The position numbers and the translations under genes are program-made. A stretch of DNA of 64,000 nt. Source: Alkalicoccus urumqiensis (GTDB taxonomy: Bacteria > Bacillota > Bacilli > Bacillales > Salisediminibacteriaceae). Location: positions 124,001 to 188,000 of the forward strand of contig NZ_PVNS01000006.1 of assembly GCF_002993335.1 (NCBI RefSeq), written 5' to 3'. Positions 28,280 through 37,640 of the stretch are shown here, piece by piece (position 1 is the stretch's first letter; every line of letters begins with the position of its first letter). The notes under the pieces are model-generated. The model made no database searches. It had not been told where the DNA came from and saw nothing but the letters and a program-made list of their open reading frames with translations.

Positions 28280-28979
28280 TTTGTTCCGCAAAAAGAAAAA
28301 AGACCATCTGACTGAAAAGCAGCGCAGCCTTATCGCGCACTTCTCGCCGAAATCCCCGATTTCCGAGCAGTATAGAACGATCCGGACGAACATCCAGTTC
28401 GCGAGCATGGATCACGAGGTGCGCCTCCTTGCCGTCACCTCCACGGCTCCGGGCGAAGGAAAATCGACGACGGCAGCAAATCTGGCTACGGTGTTTGCGC
28501 AGCAGGACGCACGTGTCTTACTGATCGACGCCGACCTGCGGAAACCGACCGGCCACTACACGTTCCAGGTAGATAACACGACCGGTCTCACAAACGTATT
28601 GACGAACCAGGCAAAGCTTGAAGAAGTCACGAGCAGCACTGTCGTTCCGGCGCTCGATATTTTGACGTGCGGACCGATCCCGCCGAACCCGGCCGAGCTG
28701 CTAAGCTCAAAGCGCATGGACTGGCTTTTAACCGAAGCCCGGCAGCAGTACGACATCATCATTATCGACACGCCGCCGGTACTCGCCGTCACAGACGCCC
28801 AGGTTATCGGTAACCAGGCTGACGGTGTCGTACTCGTCACAAGCTCCGGGACGACGAAGCAGGAAGATGCGCAGAAGGCAAAGGAACTACTGGAAAACGC
28901 ATCCGCCAATGTGCTCGGTGTGGTCCTGAACCGTAAGGAAAGAACACAGGGATCGTACTACTATTATTACGGAAATTAA
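28269..28979 (+). CDS. Bacterial tyrosine kinase (BY-kinase) CpsD/YwqD type
   Basis: The start is probably TTG at 28269 (MALNLFRKKKK), or GTG at 28260; both overlap the end of the preceding gene. Walker A is APGEGKS (K65), Walker A' is LLIDADLRKP and Walker B is IIIIDTPPV. The protein ends in a tyrosine cluster, SYYYYYGN, the usual autophosphorylation site. The enzyme phosphorylates itself and other proteins, and its cycle with the phosphatase next door controls capsule polymerisation. The preceding gene supplies the membrane activator. Length of about 236 residues is normal for the split Firmicutes form. Confidence 0.92.
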   Translation: MALNLFRKKKKDHLTEKQRSLIAHFSPKSPISEQYRTIRTNIQFASMDHEVRLLAVTSTAPGEGKSTTAANLATVFAQQDARVLLIDADLRKPTGHYTFQVDNTTGLTNVLTNQAKLEEVTSSTVVPALDILTCGPIPPNPAELLSSKRMDWLLTEARQQYDIIIIDTPPVLAVTDAQVIGNQADGVVLVTSSGTTKQEDAQKAKELLENASANVLGVVLNRKERTQGSYYYYYGN

Positions 28980-29086
28980 CAACAAATGCAGAAAAGAACT
29001 ACAATGTGGGAAAATGTTGTGTTAGAATCAGCATAGTGAATAAAAGTCATAGGTCGTTTCACTAGAAAGAGAAAGGAGCCCTTCTT

Positions 29087-29848
29087 GTGATAGATATTCA
29101 TACCCACATTCTTCCCGGCGTGGATGACGGGGCGCAGTCGATGGAGGAAGCCGTCGCCATGGCAGAAAAAGCCCATGAAGCAGGCATCACAACCATCGTG
29201 GCCACCCCGCACCACCAGAACGGAAGCTACATAAACCACCGCCACTCGATTCTACCGGCCGTGGACGAGCTCAATGAGACGCTGAAGAAAAAGGGCATTC
29301 CGATTACCGTCCTCCCGGGACAGGAGACACGGATTTACGGAGAAATGGCCGAAGACAGCGACGAGCTCGTTCCGATCTCCGGCACCGGCCACTACCTGTT
29401 CGTCGAATTTCCGCACGACCAGGTCCCGCGCTACGCGACGCAGCTACTCTACGATCTGCAGATGCGCGGAAAGAAGCCGATCATCGTGCACCCCGAACGG
29501 AACGCAGCCATCCAGGACGAACCGGACAAGCTGTATCAGTTCGTGAAAAACGGGGCACTCGCCCAGGTGACAACCGACAGCCTCATCGGCAAATTCGGAT
29601 CGACGGTGGAGAGATTCGCACACCAGCTGATTGAAGCGGACCTCATCCATTTTGCCGCCTCCGACGCCCACGACGCCGAAGTACGCGGCTTTTCGTTTGC
29701 CCGCGCCTGGAAAAAAGTCGAAAAACAGCACGGATCTTCCGTCACTTCCGGCTGGGAGGAAAACGCCCGCCGCCTCGTCGAGGGGCAGCAGGTCGTCGGG
29801 AACCCGCCGCAGCACGTACGGAAGAAAAAGTTTCTCGGTCTCTTTTAA
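29087..29848 (+). CDS. PHP-family tyrosine phosphatase, CpsB/YwqE type
   Basis: GTG at 29087 follows GAAAGGAG. The product (253 aa) starts with the metal-binding PHP motif IDIHTHILPGVDDGA and has further metal ligands in VATPHH, VHPERN and ASDAHD. CpsB/YwqE/Wzb-type enzymes use a manganese cluster to remove phosphate from the BY-kinase tyrosine cluster. The gene lies 107 nt behind the kinase in the same direction. It is almost certainly the partner phosphatase of the kinase at 28269-28979 and part of capsule length control. Confidence 0.92.
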   Translation: MIDIHTHILPGVDDGAQSMEEAVAMAEKAHEAGITTIVATPHHQNGSYINHRHSILPAVDELNETLKKKGIPITVLPGQETRIYGEMAEDSDELVPISGTGHYLFVEFPHDQVPRYATQLLYDLQMRGKKPIIVHPERNAAIQDEPDKLYQFVKNGALAQVTTDSLIGKFGSTVERFAHQLIEADLIHFAASDAHDAEVRGFSFARAWKKVEKQHGSSVTSGWEENARRLVEGQQVVGNPPQHVRKKKFLGLF

Positions 29849-30158
29849 AAACAGCATCGTCTGCTTTCATAAGTCAGAAGATTGCGAAACTTGTCGAATG
29901 AATTCGACATGGGTCACTCCTTCCATACCCGTATCAGGGAAGGAACTCGGTCCTGCTGGTGGGTGCAGCTGCACCTTAGACGTTCGTCGTCATAAGTGGG
30001 ACGTGAGGAGAGGTTGAATGCCTCTTAAAACGGAACCATTGTTCCGGCCGGAGTTCGTTCTCCGGCCCGGAAGAATGGGGAGCCGTTTTTCGACGACCGT
30101 TCGGAAAAGGGCTTTCTATTCTTCCAGCTGCACAAATTTTAAAGAGGGGGGTACCGCT
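29849..30158 (+). promoter_or_regulatory. Long structured leader before the capD-like gene, possible EAR-type RNA
   Basis: About 310 nt without a supported gene lie inside an otherwise tight operon. They hold several inverted repeats: TCGAATGAATTCGA at 29898-29911, GGAACCATTGTTCC near 30040, and GGCCGGAGTTCGTTCTCCGGCC near 30046-30067. In Bacillus subtilis the eps-associated RNA (EAR), which promotes readthrough in the exopolysaccharide operon, sits between the kinase gene and the capD homologue epsC. The position here is equivalent. Identity with EAR is inferred from location only. Confidence 0.4.
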
Positions 30159-31976
30159 GTGAGCTTTCAAACACGTCTCGGATTACTTATACTCGTCGAT
30201 TCCTGTATCGTTGTGTTTTCCATTTTCGCCGGCAACTGGCTGTTAGCACCGCAGACCGATCAATTCTCATCGGTCATTACGATCAGTGCCGTGGCACTGC
30301 TCATCGGTCACCATATATTTGCACATTACTTTAAACTGTATAAGCGGGTCTGGCAGTACGCAAGCATCCGCGAGCTGATTTCTATCTTCTTGGCGGTCAC
30401 GTTTACGATCGGTGCCGTCGCTGTCATGCAGCTCGCCTTCTTCCAGACGATGTACTCGCGCACGCTTCTCGTTACGTGGATGCTCCATATCTTGCTGATT
30501 GGCGCCTCGCGCTTCTCGTGGCGCCTCTACCGCGACACGAAGCTGAAAGTCGATCCATCGAAGCGCCGCACGCTCATCATCGGTGCCGGAAACGGCGGCA
30601 TGATGGTAGCCAGGCAGCTCGTGAACAGCGAAATGTCGGAGCTCCGCCCGGTGACGTTTATCGATGACGATCCGTCGAAGCGTCATCTGGAAATTATGGG
30701 AGTGCCGGTCGTCGGCACGTCGGACGACATTCCGGACATCGTCCGTGACAAGGAAATCGAACATATCATTATAGCTATTCCTTCCCTGTCAAAACAGGAA
30801 TTAAACGACATTTTTGACAAATGTTCCAAAACAAAGGTGAAAACGCAGATCATGCCGTCGATGGAGGACATCATGTCCGGCCGTGTGAGCGTCAGCCAGA
30901 TGCGCGACGTCCAGGTGGAAGACCTTCTCGGACGTGACCCGGTCAAACTCGATACGAAAACGATCGGCGAGAAGATCACGAACAAAACCGTGCTCGTTAC
31001 CGGCGCCGGCGGCTCGATCGGTTCGGAAGTGTGCCGCCAGATTGCGCGCTTCTCGCCGGATAAGCTGATCCTTCTCGGCCACGGCGAAAACAGCATCTAC
31101 ACGATCGACATGGAGCTGAAAGTAAAGTTCCCGCACATGGACATTGAAACAGAAATCGCCGACGTGCAGGATGCCGAGCGGATGCACGCAGCACTTGAAA
31201 AGCACGCGCCCCACGTCATTTACCACGCGGCCGCACACAAGCACGTGCCGCTTATGGAGAAAAATCCGCACGAAGCGATTAAAAACAACGTCATCGGTAC
31301 GAAAAACACCGCCGAAGCCGCCGACCGTCTCGGTGTGGAATCGTTCGTTATGATCTCGACCGACAAAGCGGTGAATCCGACGAGCGTCATGGGTGCGTCG
31401 AAGCGGATTGCGGAAATGGTCGTGCAGCACATGGACCGCGTGAGCGACACGAAATTCGTCGCCGTCCGCTTCGGGAACGTGTTAGGCTCCCGCGGCTCGG
31501 TCATCCCGCTTTTCAAAAAGCAGATTGAAGCCGGCGGTCCGGTCACCGTCACCCACCCGGAAATGACGCGCTACTTCATGACGATCCCGGAAGCCTCCAG
31601 GCTCGTCCTGCAGGCAGGCGCGATCGCAAAAGGCGGCGAAACGTTCGTCCTCGACATGGGCGAACCGGTGAAAATCGTCGATCTCGCCAAAAACCTCATC
31701 CGCCTCTCCGGTTTCAGCGAAGACGACATTCCGATCCAGTACTCCGGCATGCGCCCGGGGGAGAAGCTGTTTGAAGAGCTCTTAGGCGAAAACGAAGTTC
31801 ACAAAGAACAGACGTATCCGATGATCTACCGCGGCAAAACACCGCCGGTCAACATCAGCGTTATCTTAAAACTGATCGACACGTTCGATAACGATACGAA
31901 CGACAGACTCCGCAGCAGAGTGCTTGATATCGCCCACTTCCGCGAAAAAGAACTGAGCCTCGCCGCAGCGAAATAA
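30159..31976 (+). CDS. Membrane nucleotide-sugar 4,6-dehydratase, CapD/WbpM/EpsC family
   Basis: GTG at 30159 is chosen because AGAGGGGGG lies 6 nt upstream and the first membrane span begins there; 605 residues. Four N-terminal membrane spans (to about residue 115) are followed by a Rossmann-like domain (LIIGAGNGGMMVARQL) and a catalytic SDR domain with TGAGGSIGSE near 281-290. In place of the usual YxxxK it has M411-G-A-S-K415, as in long WbpM/PglF-type enzymes. These convert UDP-GlcNAc to the 4-keto-6-deoxy sugar. The product would feed QuiNAc, FucNAc or a bacillosamine-type sugar. The SDR and sugar transferase at 33.8-35.3 kb are plausible next steps. Confidence 0.92.
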   Translation: MSFQTRLGLLILVDSCIVVFSIFAGNWLLAPQTDQFSSVITISAVALLIGHHIFAHYFKLYKRVWQYASIRELISIFLAVTFTIGAVAVMQLAFFQTMYSRTLLVTWMLHILLIGASRFSWRLYRDTKLKVDPSKRRTLIIGAGNGGMMVARQLVNSEMSELRPVTFIDDDPSKRHLEIMGVPVVGTSDDIPDIVRDKEIEHIIIAIPSLSKQELNDIFDKCSKTKVKTQIMPSMEDIMSGRVSVSQMRDVQVEDLLGRDPVKLDTKTIGEKITNKTVLVTGAGGSIGSEVCRQIARFSPDKLILLGHGENSIYTIDMELKVKFPHMDIETEIADVQDAERMHAALEKHAPHVIYHAAAHKHVPLMEKNPHEAIKNNVIGTKNTAEAADRLGVESFVMISTDKAVNPTSVMGASKRIAEMVVQHMDRVSDTKFVAVRFGNVLGSRGSVIPLFKKQIEAGGPVTVTHPEMTRYFMTIPEASRLVLQAGAIAKGGETFVLDMGEPVKIVDLAKNLIRLSGFSEDDIPIQYSGMRPGEKLFEELLGENEVHKEQTYPMIYRGKTPPVNISVILKLIDTFDNDTNDRLRSRVLDIAHFREKELSLAAAK

Positions 31977-31988
31977 AGGAGGAGCATC

Positions 31989-32873
31989 ATGAAGCAGGTA
32001 AAAAAAGCGATCATCCCCGCAGCGGGACTCGGTACACGGTTCCTGCCGGCAACGAAAGCGATGCCGAAAGAGATGCTGCCGATCGTCGACAAGCCGACGA
32101 TCCAGTACATCGTCGAAGAAGCCGTCGCCTCCGGCATTGAAGACATCATCATCGTTACCGGAAAAGGCAAGCGCGCCATTGAAGACCACTTCGACCACGC
32201 CTTCGAGCTCGAGCAGAATCTTGCTGAAAAAGGAAAGACCGACATTCTGGAGCGCGTGCAGCACACATCCACGATGGTCGACATCCACTACATCCGCCAG
32301 AAGGAGCCGAAGGGACTCGGCCATGCCGTCTGGTGCGCAAGAAAATTCATCGGCGACGAACCGTTCGCCGTACTTCTGGGCGACGACATCGTCCAGTCCG
32401 ACGAGCCGTGTTTAAAGCAGCTCATTAACGAATACAACGAAACCGGCGCTTCGGTTATCGGTGCCCAGTCTGTTCCGGACGAAGAAACGCACCGCTACGG
32501 CATCATTGATCCCGGCACGCAGACCGGCCGCCGCGCAAGCGTGAACTCGCTCGTCGAAAAGCCGAAGCCAGGAACGGCACCATCAAACCTGGCCATTATG
32601 GGACGCTACATTTTAACGCCGGAAATTTTTCATTTCCTCGACAAGCAGCAGACCGGATCCGGCGGGGAAATTCAGCTCACCGACGCCATCGAAAGCCTAA
32701 ACAACATCCAGCGTGTCTTCGCCTACGACTTCGAAGGAACACGCTTCGACGTCGGCGAAAAAATAGGCTTCGTCAAAACTACACTCGACTTCGCCCTCCA
32801 GGATCCAACCCTGCAGGAGCAGCTCCGGCAGTACATGGAGACCAAGCTGGAAGACATGAAAGAGCAGGTATAA
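31989..32873 (+). CDS. galU: UTP--glucose-1-phosphate uridylyltransferase
   Basis: ATG at 31989 follows AAAGGAGG. The product (294 aa) begins [31 protein letters not shown], the nucleotide-binding signature of GalU/GtaB, and contains the typical [10 protein letters not shown] and YGIIDPG segments. It makes UDP-glucose, the precursor for UDP-sugars of the capsule, teichoic acids and glycolipids. It is the last gene of the GC-rich head of the capsule locus, 12 nt after the capD-like gene, and is followed by a strong terminator. Beyond that the base composition changes abruptly. Confidence 0.96.
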   Translation: MKQVKKAIIPAAGLGTRFLPATKAMPKEMLPIVDKPTIQYIVEEAVASGIEDIIIVTGKGKRAIEDHFDHAFELEQNLAEKGKTDILERVQHTSTMVDIHYIRQKEPKGLGHAVWCARKFIGDEPFAVLLGDDIVQSDEPCLKQLINEYNETGASVIGAQSVPDEETHRYGIIDPGTQTGRRASVNSLVEKPKPGTAPSNLAIMGRYILTPEIFHFLDKQQTGSGGEIQLTDAIESLNNIQRVFAYDFEGTRFDVGEKIGFVKTTLDFALQDPTLQEQLRQYMETKLEDMKEQV

Positions 32874-32880
32874 TGAAGAA

Positions 32881-32913
32881 AGCTGGAACAGTGGGGGGGC
32901 TGTTCCAGCTTTT
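32881..32913 (+). terminator. Rho-independent terminator after galU
   Basis: AGCTGGAACAG pairs with CTGTTCCAGCT around a G-rich loop and is followed by TTT and a later T run. Confidence 0.9.
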
Positions 32914-33042
32914 GTATTTTTGGCAGAGAGATTACCGTGGTGGGGGAGTTCTCTAAATAGTAAATACCCCTTTCCTAACCTCCGCCTATTCTTCGATCAG
33001 ATCAATCAAACCTCACTGAAATCCTTGAATTGAGGAACCACA

Positions 33043-33390
33043 GTGCAAAAAAATCCAATACATAATCAAAAGGGACTTACACTTATCGAACTTCTCGCGG
33101 TAATTGTGATTATTGGTATAATTACCCCCATTGCGACTATTTCAATAATAGCTATTGTGAAAAACACGGATGAAAAAGTTTACGTTCAAAATTTGGAAAT
33201 ATTAGGTAGAGACTATCTTGATTTTCTAGCGTTAGAATATGTGGTTCATACTGATTTATTGTTAAATCAATATAAATCAACTTGGTCTGAGGATGTCTGT
33301 TACTGCTCAGATCAGTCAGAACCAGCTTACTTGGATGGGAAACTTACCTACCCAAGTGATAGTGATGAAAATCCAGCGCCTATATTGTAA
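33043..33390 (+). CDS. Orphan type IV prepilin-like protein
   Basis: GTG at 33043 follows GAGG. The N-terminus carries a prepilin cleavage and methylation motif, NQKGLTLIELLAVIVIIGII, with the invariant Glu at +5 after Gly; a hydrophobic helix follows. The remaining ~75 residues form a short acidic domain with two cysteines. Length is 115 residues, close to a small pseudopilin such as ComGC-like proteins or a minor pilin. No peptidase, ATPase or other pilin gene is near, so it is an orphan and may be a remnant. It is the first gene in the AT-rich block. Function unproven. Confidence 0.6.
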   Translation: MQKNPIHNQKGLTLIELLAVIVIIGIITPIATISIIAIVKNTDEKVYVQNLEILGRDYLDFLALEYVVHTDLLLNQYKSTWSEDVCYCSDQSEPAYLDGKLTYPSDSDENPAPIL

Positions 33391-33804
33391 CACCCCTACT
33401 CTTTTCCTTCTAATGAAGCAAGAGGGGTCTATACTTGATTAATTATTAACAAGAATTGAATGAAGGTATGGAACTGATTATCGTTATTAGATTGAACCCT
33501 AGAACCCTGTGGGATAAAGGTTTGAGGCGTTTTTAGTGAGAATCATAGATTGATTGAATGGTATTTATTAATAGGAAGAAACTCGGTTTAAGGTGGTAAA
33601 TGTAAGAATATCTATTTCATGTTTGGTTGGTAGATTGAATAGATATTACGTCGTGACTATCAAACGACGATAAAATTGACGCTATCGTAATAGAGGAAAT
33701 CCGTCTCAAATTTGAAGAATGAATGAGATTATTAGTAGTTATTTTGTTGTTCAAGACCAAGTCATTACTAATGATCTCATGAAAAACAAGGAGTGCATTC
33801 AACG
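33391..33804 (+). promoter_or_regulatory. AT-rich leader with long inverted repeat before the sugar transferase
   Basis: No gene is supported in about 410 bp. A hairpin CGTCGT/ACGACG lies at 33649-33669. A larger inverted repeat has arms at 33723-33739 (ATGAGATTATTAGTAGT) and 33764-33780 (ATTACTAATGATCTCAT), matching at 15 of 17 positions. It ends 7 nt before the AAGGAG ribosome binding site of the next gene, so it could influence translation or transcript ends. Confidence 0.5.
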
Positions 33805-34416
33805 ATGTATATGAAATTAAAACGACTATCAGATATTGTCCTGTCAGTAGCAGGATTGCTAGTCTTATCACCATTATTTCTAGGTCTCATCATTGGAATC
33901 AAACTCGATTCCAAAGGGCCCGTATTTTTCAAGCAAAAAAGAGTGGGAATTCATAAAAGCCATTTTAATATCTATAAATTCCGTACAATGCGAATTGATA
34001 CGCCAAAAGATACACCAACTCATCTGTTAGACAACCCAGATAAATACATTACGAAAATGGGCAAGTTCTTAAGAAAGACGTCATTGGATGAACTGCCGCA
34101 GATCCTAAATATCCTTTCTGGAAAGATGAGCATCATTGGTCCGAGACCTGCACTATGGAATCAGTATGATTTGATTGCTGAGCGGGATAAGTACGGTGCC
34201 AACGATATACCTCCAGGACTAACTGGCTGGGCACAGATTAATGGTCGGGATGAACTTCCTATAGAGGTGAAAGCAGAGTTAGATGGTGAGTATGTTAAAA
34301 AGTTAGGCTTGTTCATGGATCTTAAGTGCTTCTTTGGTACATTCATTAGTGTATTGAAGAGAGATGGTGTTATTGAAGGGAAAAATAATAGGCCTGATAC
34401 TCAGGAGTCAAAATAA
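33805..34416 (+). CDS. Initiating sugar-phosphate transferase (bacterial sugar transferase family)
   Basis: ATG at 33805 follows AAGGAG; 203 residues. One N-terminal membrane span (DIVLSVAGLLVLSPLFLGLI) is followed by the polyprenyl-phosphate hexose-1-phosphate transferase core: KFRTM, TSLDELPQILNILSGKMS, GPRPAL and PGLTGWAQINGRD. It belongs to the short form (WcaJ C-terminal/PglC/EpsL type). It transfers the first sugar-1-phosphate of the repeat unit to undecaprenyl phosphate at the inner face of the membrane. With the 4,6-dehydratase upstream and the SDR next door, the first sugar may be QuiNAc, FucNAc or a diNAc-bacillosamine-like sugar; that assignment is inference. Confidence 0.92.
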   Translation: MYMKLKRLSDIVLSVAGLLVLSPLFLGLIIGIKLDSKGPVFFKQKRVGIHKSHFNIYKFRTMRIDTPKDTPTHLLDNPDKYITKMGKFLRKTSLDELPQILNILSGKMSIIGPRPALWNQYDLIAERDKYGANDIPPGLTGWAQINGRDELPIEVKAELDGEYVKKLGLFMDLKCFFGTFISVLKRDGVIEGKNNRPDTQESK

Positions 34417-34418
34417 TT

Positions 34419-35297
34419 ATGAAGAAGATTTTGATTACAGGAAAAAACAGTTATATTGGAAAAATGTTCGAATCCTATATGCAAAAATGGTCTGAAGATT
34501 ATAAAATCGATAAGATTAGTTTAAGAGGAGGTGAATGGAAATCTACTGATTTCTCTTATTATGATTCAATCATTCACCTTGCTGGTATTGCACATGTGTC
34601 AACTGATCCAAAGATGGAGGAACTATATTATCAAGTGAATCGGGACCTGACGGTTGAAGTCGCCAAGAAAGCCAAAAGAGAAGGTGTTAATCAATTTATT
34701 TTCATGAGCAGCATTATAGTGTATGGAAAAGATCAAACAACAATAGGTAGACATACAATTCCTACTCCAGACAACTTTTATGGTAGAAGTAAGCTTGAGG
34801 CAGAAGAAAGTTTGAATAAAATGCAGTCACAAGATTTCAACATTGTACTTATTAGGCCCCCTATGATTTATGGTAAGGGGGCGAAAGGGAATTATAGGAA
34901 ATTATCTGAAGTCGCTAAAAAAACACCCTTATTCCCTTGTGTTTATAACTATAGGAGCATGTTACATATTAATAACCTGTGTGAGTTTTTAAAGCTAATG
35001 ATTTTCTATAAAGAAAAGGGGGTTTTTTTCCCTCAAAATAAATTGTATGTTAATACCTCTGAAATGGTGAAAATGATAGCTGAGGTTCATAAAAAGAAAG
35101 TAAGGCTAACTAAAGTATTTAATCCAATTTTAAGCATTTTAAGTAAAAAGGTAATTGTTATCAATAAAGTATTTGGTGATTTAGTTTATGAAAAAAGTTT
35201 AAGTGAGTATAAAAAAGAATATAGACTCATTGATTTCCGAGAGACTATTGTGTTGACAGAAATGGAGAATGAAAATAATGAAAATAGTTTTAGTTAA
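34419..35297 (+). CDS. NAD-dependent epimerase/reductase (extended SDR), nucleotide-sugar pathway
   Basis: ATG at 34419, two nt after the sugar transferase stop. The product (292 aa) has the SDR nucleotide-binding motif TGKNSYIGK, where the canonical second glycine is changed. It carries the catalytic set S (FMSSIIVYG), Y (NFYGRSK) and K. The pairing with a short sugar transferase resembles WbpV/WreQ-type enzymes, which reduce the 4-keto-6-deoxy-HexNAc made by WbpM-type dehydratases to UDP-QuiNAc or UDP-FucNAc. That role fits the CapD-like gene but is inferred. The sequence is AT-rich like the following genes. Confidence 0.8.
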   Translation: MKKILITGKNSYIGKMFESYMQKWSEDYKIDKISLRGGEWKSTDFSYYDSIIHLAGIAHVSTDPKMEELYYQVNRDLTVEVAKKAKREGVNQFIFMSSIIVYGKDQTTIGRHTIPTPDNFYGRSKLEAEESLNKMQSQDFNIVLIRPPMIYGKGAKGNYRKLSEVAKKTPLFPCVYNYRSMLHINNLCEFLKLMIFYKEKGVFFPQNKLYVNTSEMVKMIAEVHKKKVRLTKVFNPILSILSKKVIVINKVFGDLVYEKSLSEYKKEYRLIDFRETIVLTEMENENNENSFS

Positions 35298-36408
35298 TTG
35301 CTTTGATACATATGAAAATAGGATCGACTTAATTCATGATTACTTTGTCAAAAAAGGTCATAATGTTACAGTCATTCAGTCCGATTTTAGACATTTTAAA
35401 AAAACGCAACGTTTTGATATTAAACAGAATTTTATTTTTATTAAATCAAAACCCTATTATAAAAACATTTCAATAGCCCGACTCATTTCACATTATAATT
35501 ATGCCAAAAACGCATTTAAAGTTGTAGAAGAAATAAAACCCGATTTACTTTACGTAAGTGCACCACCTAATTCATTGGCAAAATTAGCTGGGAATTATAA
35601 AAAAAATAATAGAAAAGTCAAGTTAATCATTGATTTAATAGATCTTTGGCCGGAAACAATGCCAGTTGATAAAGTGAAAAGGTTACCCCCATTTCAGTTT
35701 TGGAGATTAATGAGAGATAATAGCTTAAAATTCGCAGACTATATTATTACTGAATGCGATCTATACCAGTCAATATTAGATTACGCTCTCGATGGACTAA
35801 AAACCAAAACAGTCTATTTAGCAAAAAAAAATATTGAAGTTGTTAGGAAGCCATTACTCTGTGAAGAAGAAATACACTTATGCTATTTAGGCTCTATTAA
35901 TAATGTAATAGATATTCCAATAATAAAAACAATTATGAAGTCAGTTAATGAAATCAAGCCTACAACACTTCACATAATTGGTGATGGTGAAAATAGAGAG
36001 TTGATGATAAGTGAAGTGAAAAATACAGGTTCTAAAGTGGCTTATCACGGGGAGATATATGATCCGCAAAAAAAACAAGATATTTTTGACAAGTGTCATT
36101 TTGGTTTAAATATTATGAAAAAAAGTGTGTGTGTCGGATTAACGATGAAATCTATCGATTATTTCCAACATGGACTGCCTATTCTTAATAATATACAAGC
36201 TGACACTGAAGATATTGTAAAGCGATATAATGTAGGGATTAATTTAAAGGATGGAAACCTTGAAGAATTAGTTGATAAAATTGAAGTTTTAAAGGAAGAA
36301 GAATACCAAAATATGAGAGTGAAATCTAGTGAGATTTTTGATCAATTGTTTTCTCTACATGCTTTTTATGGGAAGTTGGATGAAATTACAAACGAAGTAA
36401 TACTTTAA
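35269..36408 (+). CDS. Glycosyltransferase, GT4-like (GT-B fold)
   Basis: ATG at 35269 (or 35278) overlaps the end of the preceding gene, so translation is probably coupled. The product (379 aa) has an N-terminal domain with LIDLIDLWPETMPVDKVKR and a C-terminal GT-B domain with LHIIGDGENRELM, YHGEIYDPQKKQDIFDKC and the late motif KSIDYFQHGLPIL, similar to EpsF/WbuB-like family 4 transferases. It should add a sugar from a nucleotide donor to the lipid-linked repeat unit at the cytoplasmic face. The donor and the linkage cannot be read from sequence. Confidence 0.82.
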   Translation: MKIMKIVLVNCFDTYENRIDLIHDYFVKKGHNVTVIQSDFRHFKKTQRFDIKQNFIFIKSKPYYKNISIARLISHYNYAKNAFKVVEEIKPDLLYVSAPPNSLAKLAGNYKKNNRKVKLIIDLIDLWPETMPVDKVKRLPPFQFWRLMRDNSLKFADYIITECDLYQSILDYALDGLKTKTVYLAKKNIEVVRKPLLCEEEIHLCYLGSINNVIDIPIIKTIMKSVNEIKPTTLHIIGDGENRELMISEVKNTGSKVAYHGEIYDPQKKQDIFDKCHFGLNIMKKSVCVGLTMKSIDYFQHGLPILNNIQADTEDIVKRYNVGINLKDGNLEELVDKIEVLKEEEYQNMRVKSSEIFDQLFSLHAFYGKLDEITNEVIL

Positions 36409-36463
36409 TGGGTATTTAATTATCACTTTTAACATGTCATTTTAATAAAGGAAGACGGAACTA

Positions 36464-37624
36464 ATGAATACATCTATAAAAAAGAGCTCGATTAACGAAT
36501 TTTTAATTAGCGTATTTGTGATAATTAGTGTTATATTCCCTGGTGATATATTTAGTATTAAGAAAATCTTATTTTTAATAATATGTTTCTTTAATTTTAA
36601 GTTAATTTTTAATTCTCTGTTTAAAAAAGGAAATAATCTATTTTCTTTTTTTGGTTTCATATTCCCTACTTTTTTAATTTTGTATTCATTTTTATTAACA
36701 GGAGATCTCTTAACTTCTTTTGCAAGATCATTTGCTCCATATTTATTTCTGATGATCTTTATAATTAAGTACTATGAAATAAACTATGAAAAAATATTAA
36801 TTAAGTCGATTTATATAATCCTATTAATTACACTTTTATTAGTATCATTTGACTTATCAAATATAATAAACATAAATCAATCGGGCTTATTACGTAGTAT
36901 TATGTACGATTATAGAATTGGTATAATGGGAAAGTCAGAAGAATATCCATTTTATTACAAAGTTTTCATGTATACATCTCCGTTATTAGTTTTTCTAATG
37001 TTTAAGAAATTCAGTGAGCATAAATATATAGGAATGATACTTGTTTTAGTTGCCCTTGTATTATCAGGAACTAGAGCTAATGTGATTTTTCCGATATTTT
37101 TTCTTGTTTTTTATTATGTGTTTTTAGTTGGTGATAGGTCAAAACTCATTAAATATGGGCTTGTTTTTCTCAGCATACTCTTAATGTTAGTTTTCTACTC
37201 TAGTATAGTTGATTCTTTTTATGACGCATTTATTTTAAGAGGAGAAACATCTGATACTATAAGGCGGGGGCATATAGATGGTATAAGAGAGCTTATACAA
37301 AATAATCCGTTCATAATTATATTTGGAAGCGGAATGGGGAGTAGTTTTTTTTCATATGGTCGAGATAGTTTTGTGAGTAGTATTGAGTGGTCCTACATTG
37401 ATATGTGGAGACAAATGGGATTTGTGTTGTTCTCATTATTTATGACCTTTTTATTGGTTCCTTTATTTTATAACAATAAATCAGGGAGTTATAAAAAAAT
37501 CGCCTATGTTACTTATTTATTTATAGCTGCGACTAATCCATTGTTATTTAGTTCTACAGGATATCTTGCATATCTTTATATCTATTATGATTTACAAAAA
37601 ACTAAAGGTATATCATCCGATTAA
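36464..37624 (+). CDS. O-antigen/capsule polymerase, Wzy-like membrane protein
   Basis: ATG at 36464 follows AAGGAAGACGG. The product (386 aa) is almost entirely hydrophobic, with about ten to eleven membrane spans and one larger loop (about 150-185). A segment IVLSGTRANVIFPIF fits the RAN/SGSR-type signature before a Wzy C-terminal region, and the distal loop holds IFGSGMGSSFFSYGRDSF. Such proteins polymerise lipid-linked repeat units outside the membrane in Wzx/Wzy systems. Sequence conservation in this family is low, so the call rests on topology, motif and neighbours (Wzx at 46632, Wzz-like protein at 27536). Confidence 0.78.
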   Translation: MNTSIKKSSINEFLISVFVIISVIFPGDIFSIKKILFLIICFFNFKLIFNSLFKKGNNLFSFFGFIFPTFLILYSFLLTGDLLTSFARSFAPYLFLMIFIIKYYEINYEKILIKSIYIILLITLLLVSFDLSNIININQSGLLRSIMYDYRIGIMGKSEEYPFYYKVFMYTSPLLVFLMFKKFSEHKYIGMILVLVALVLSGTRANVIFPIFFLVFYYVFLVGDRSKLIKYGLVFLSILLMLVFYSSIVDSFYDAFILRGETSDTIRRGHIDGIRELIQNNPFIIIFGSGMGSSFFSYGRDSFVSSIEWSYIDMWRQMGFVLFSLFMTFLLVPLFYNNKSGSYKKIAYVTYLFIAATNPLLFSSTGYLAYLYIYYDLQKTKGISSD

Positions 37625-37640
37625 TAGAGGGGATAAAATA

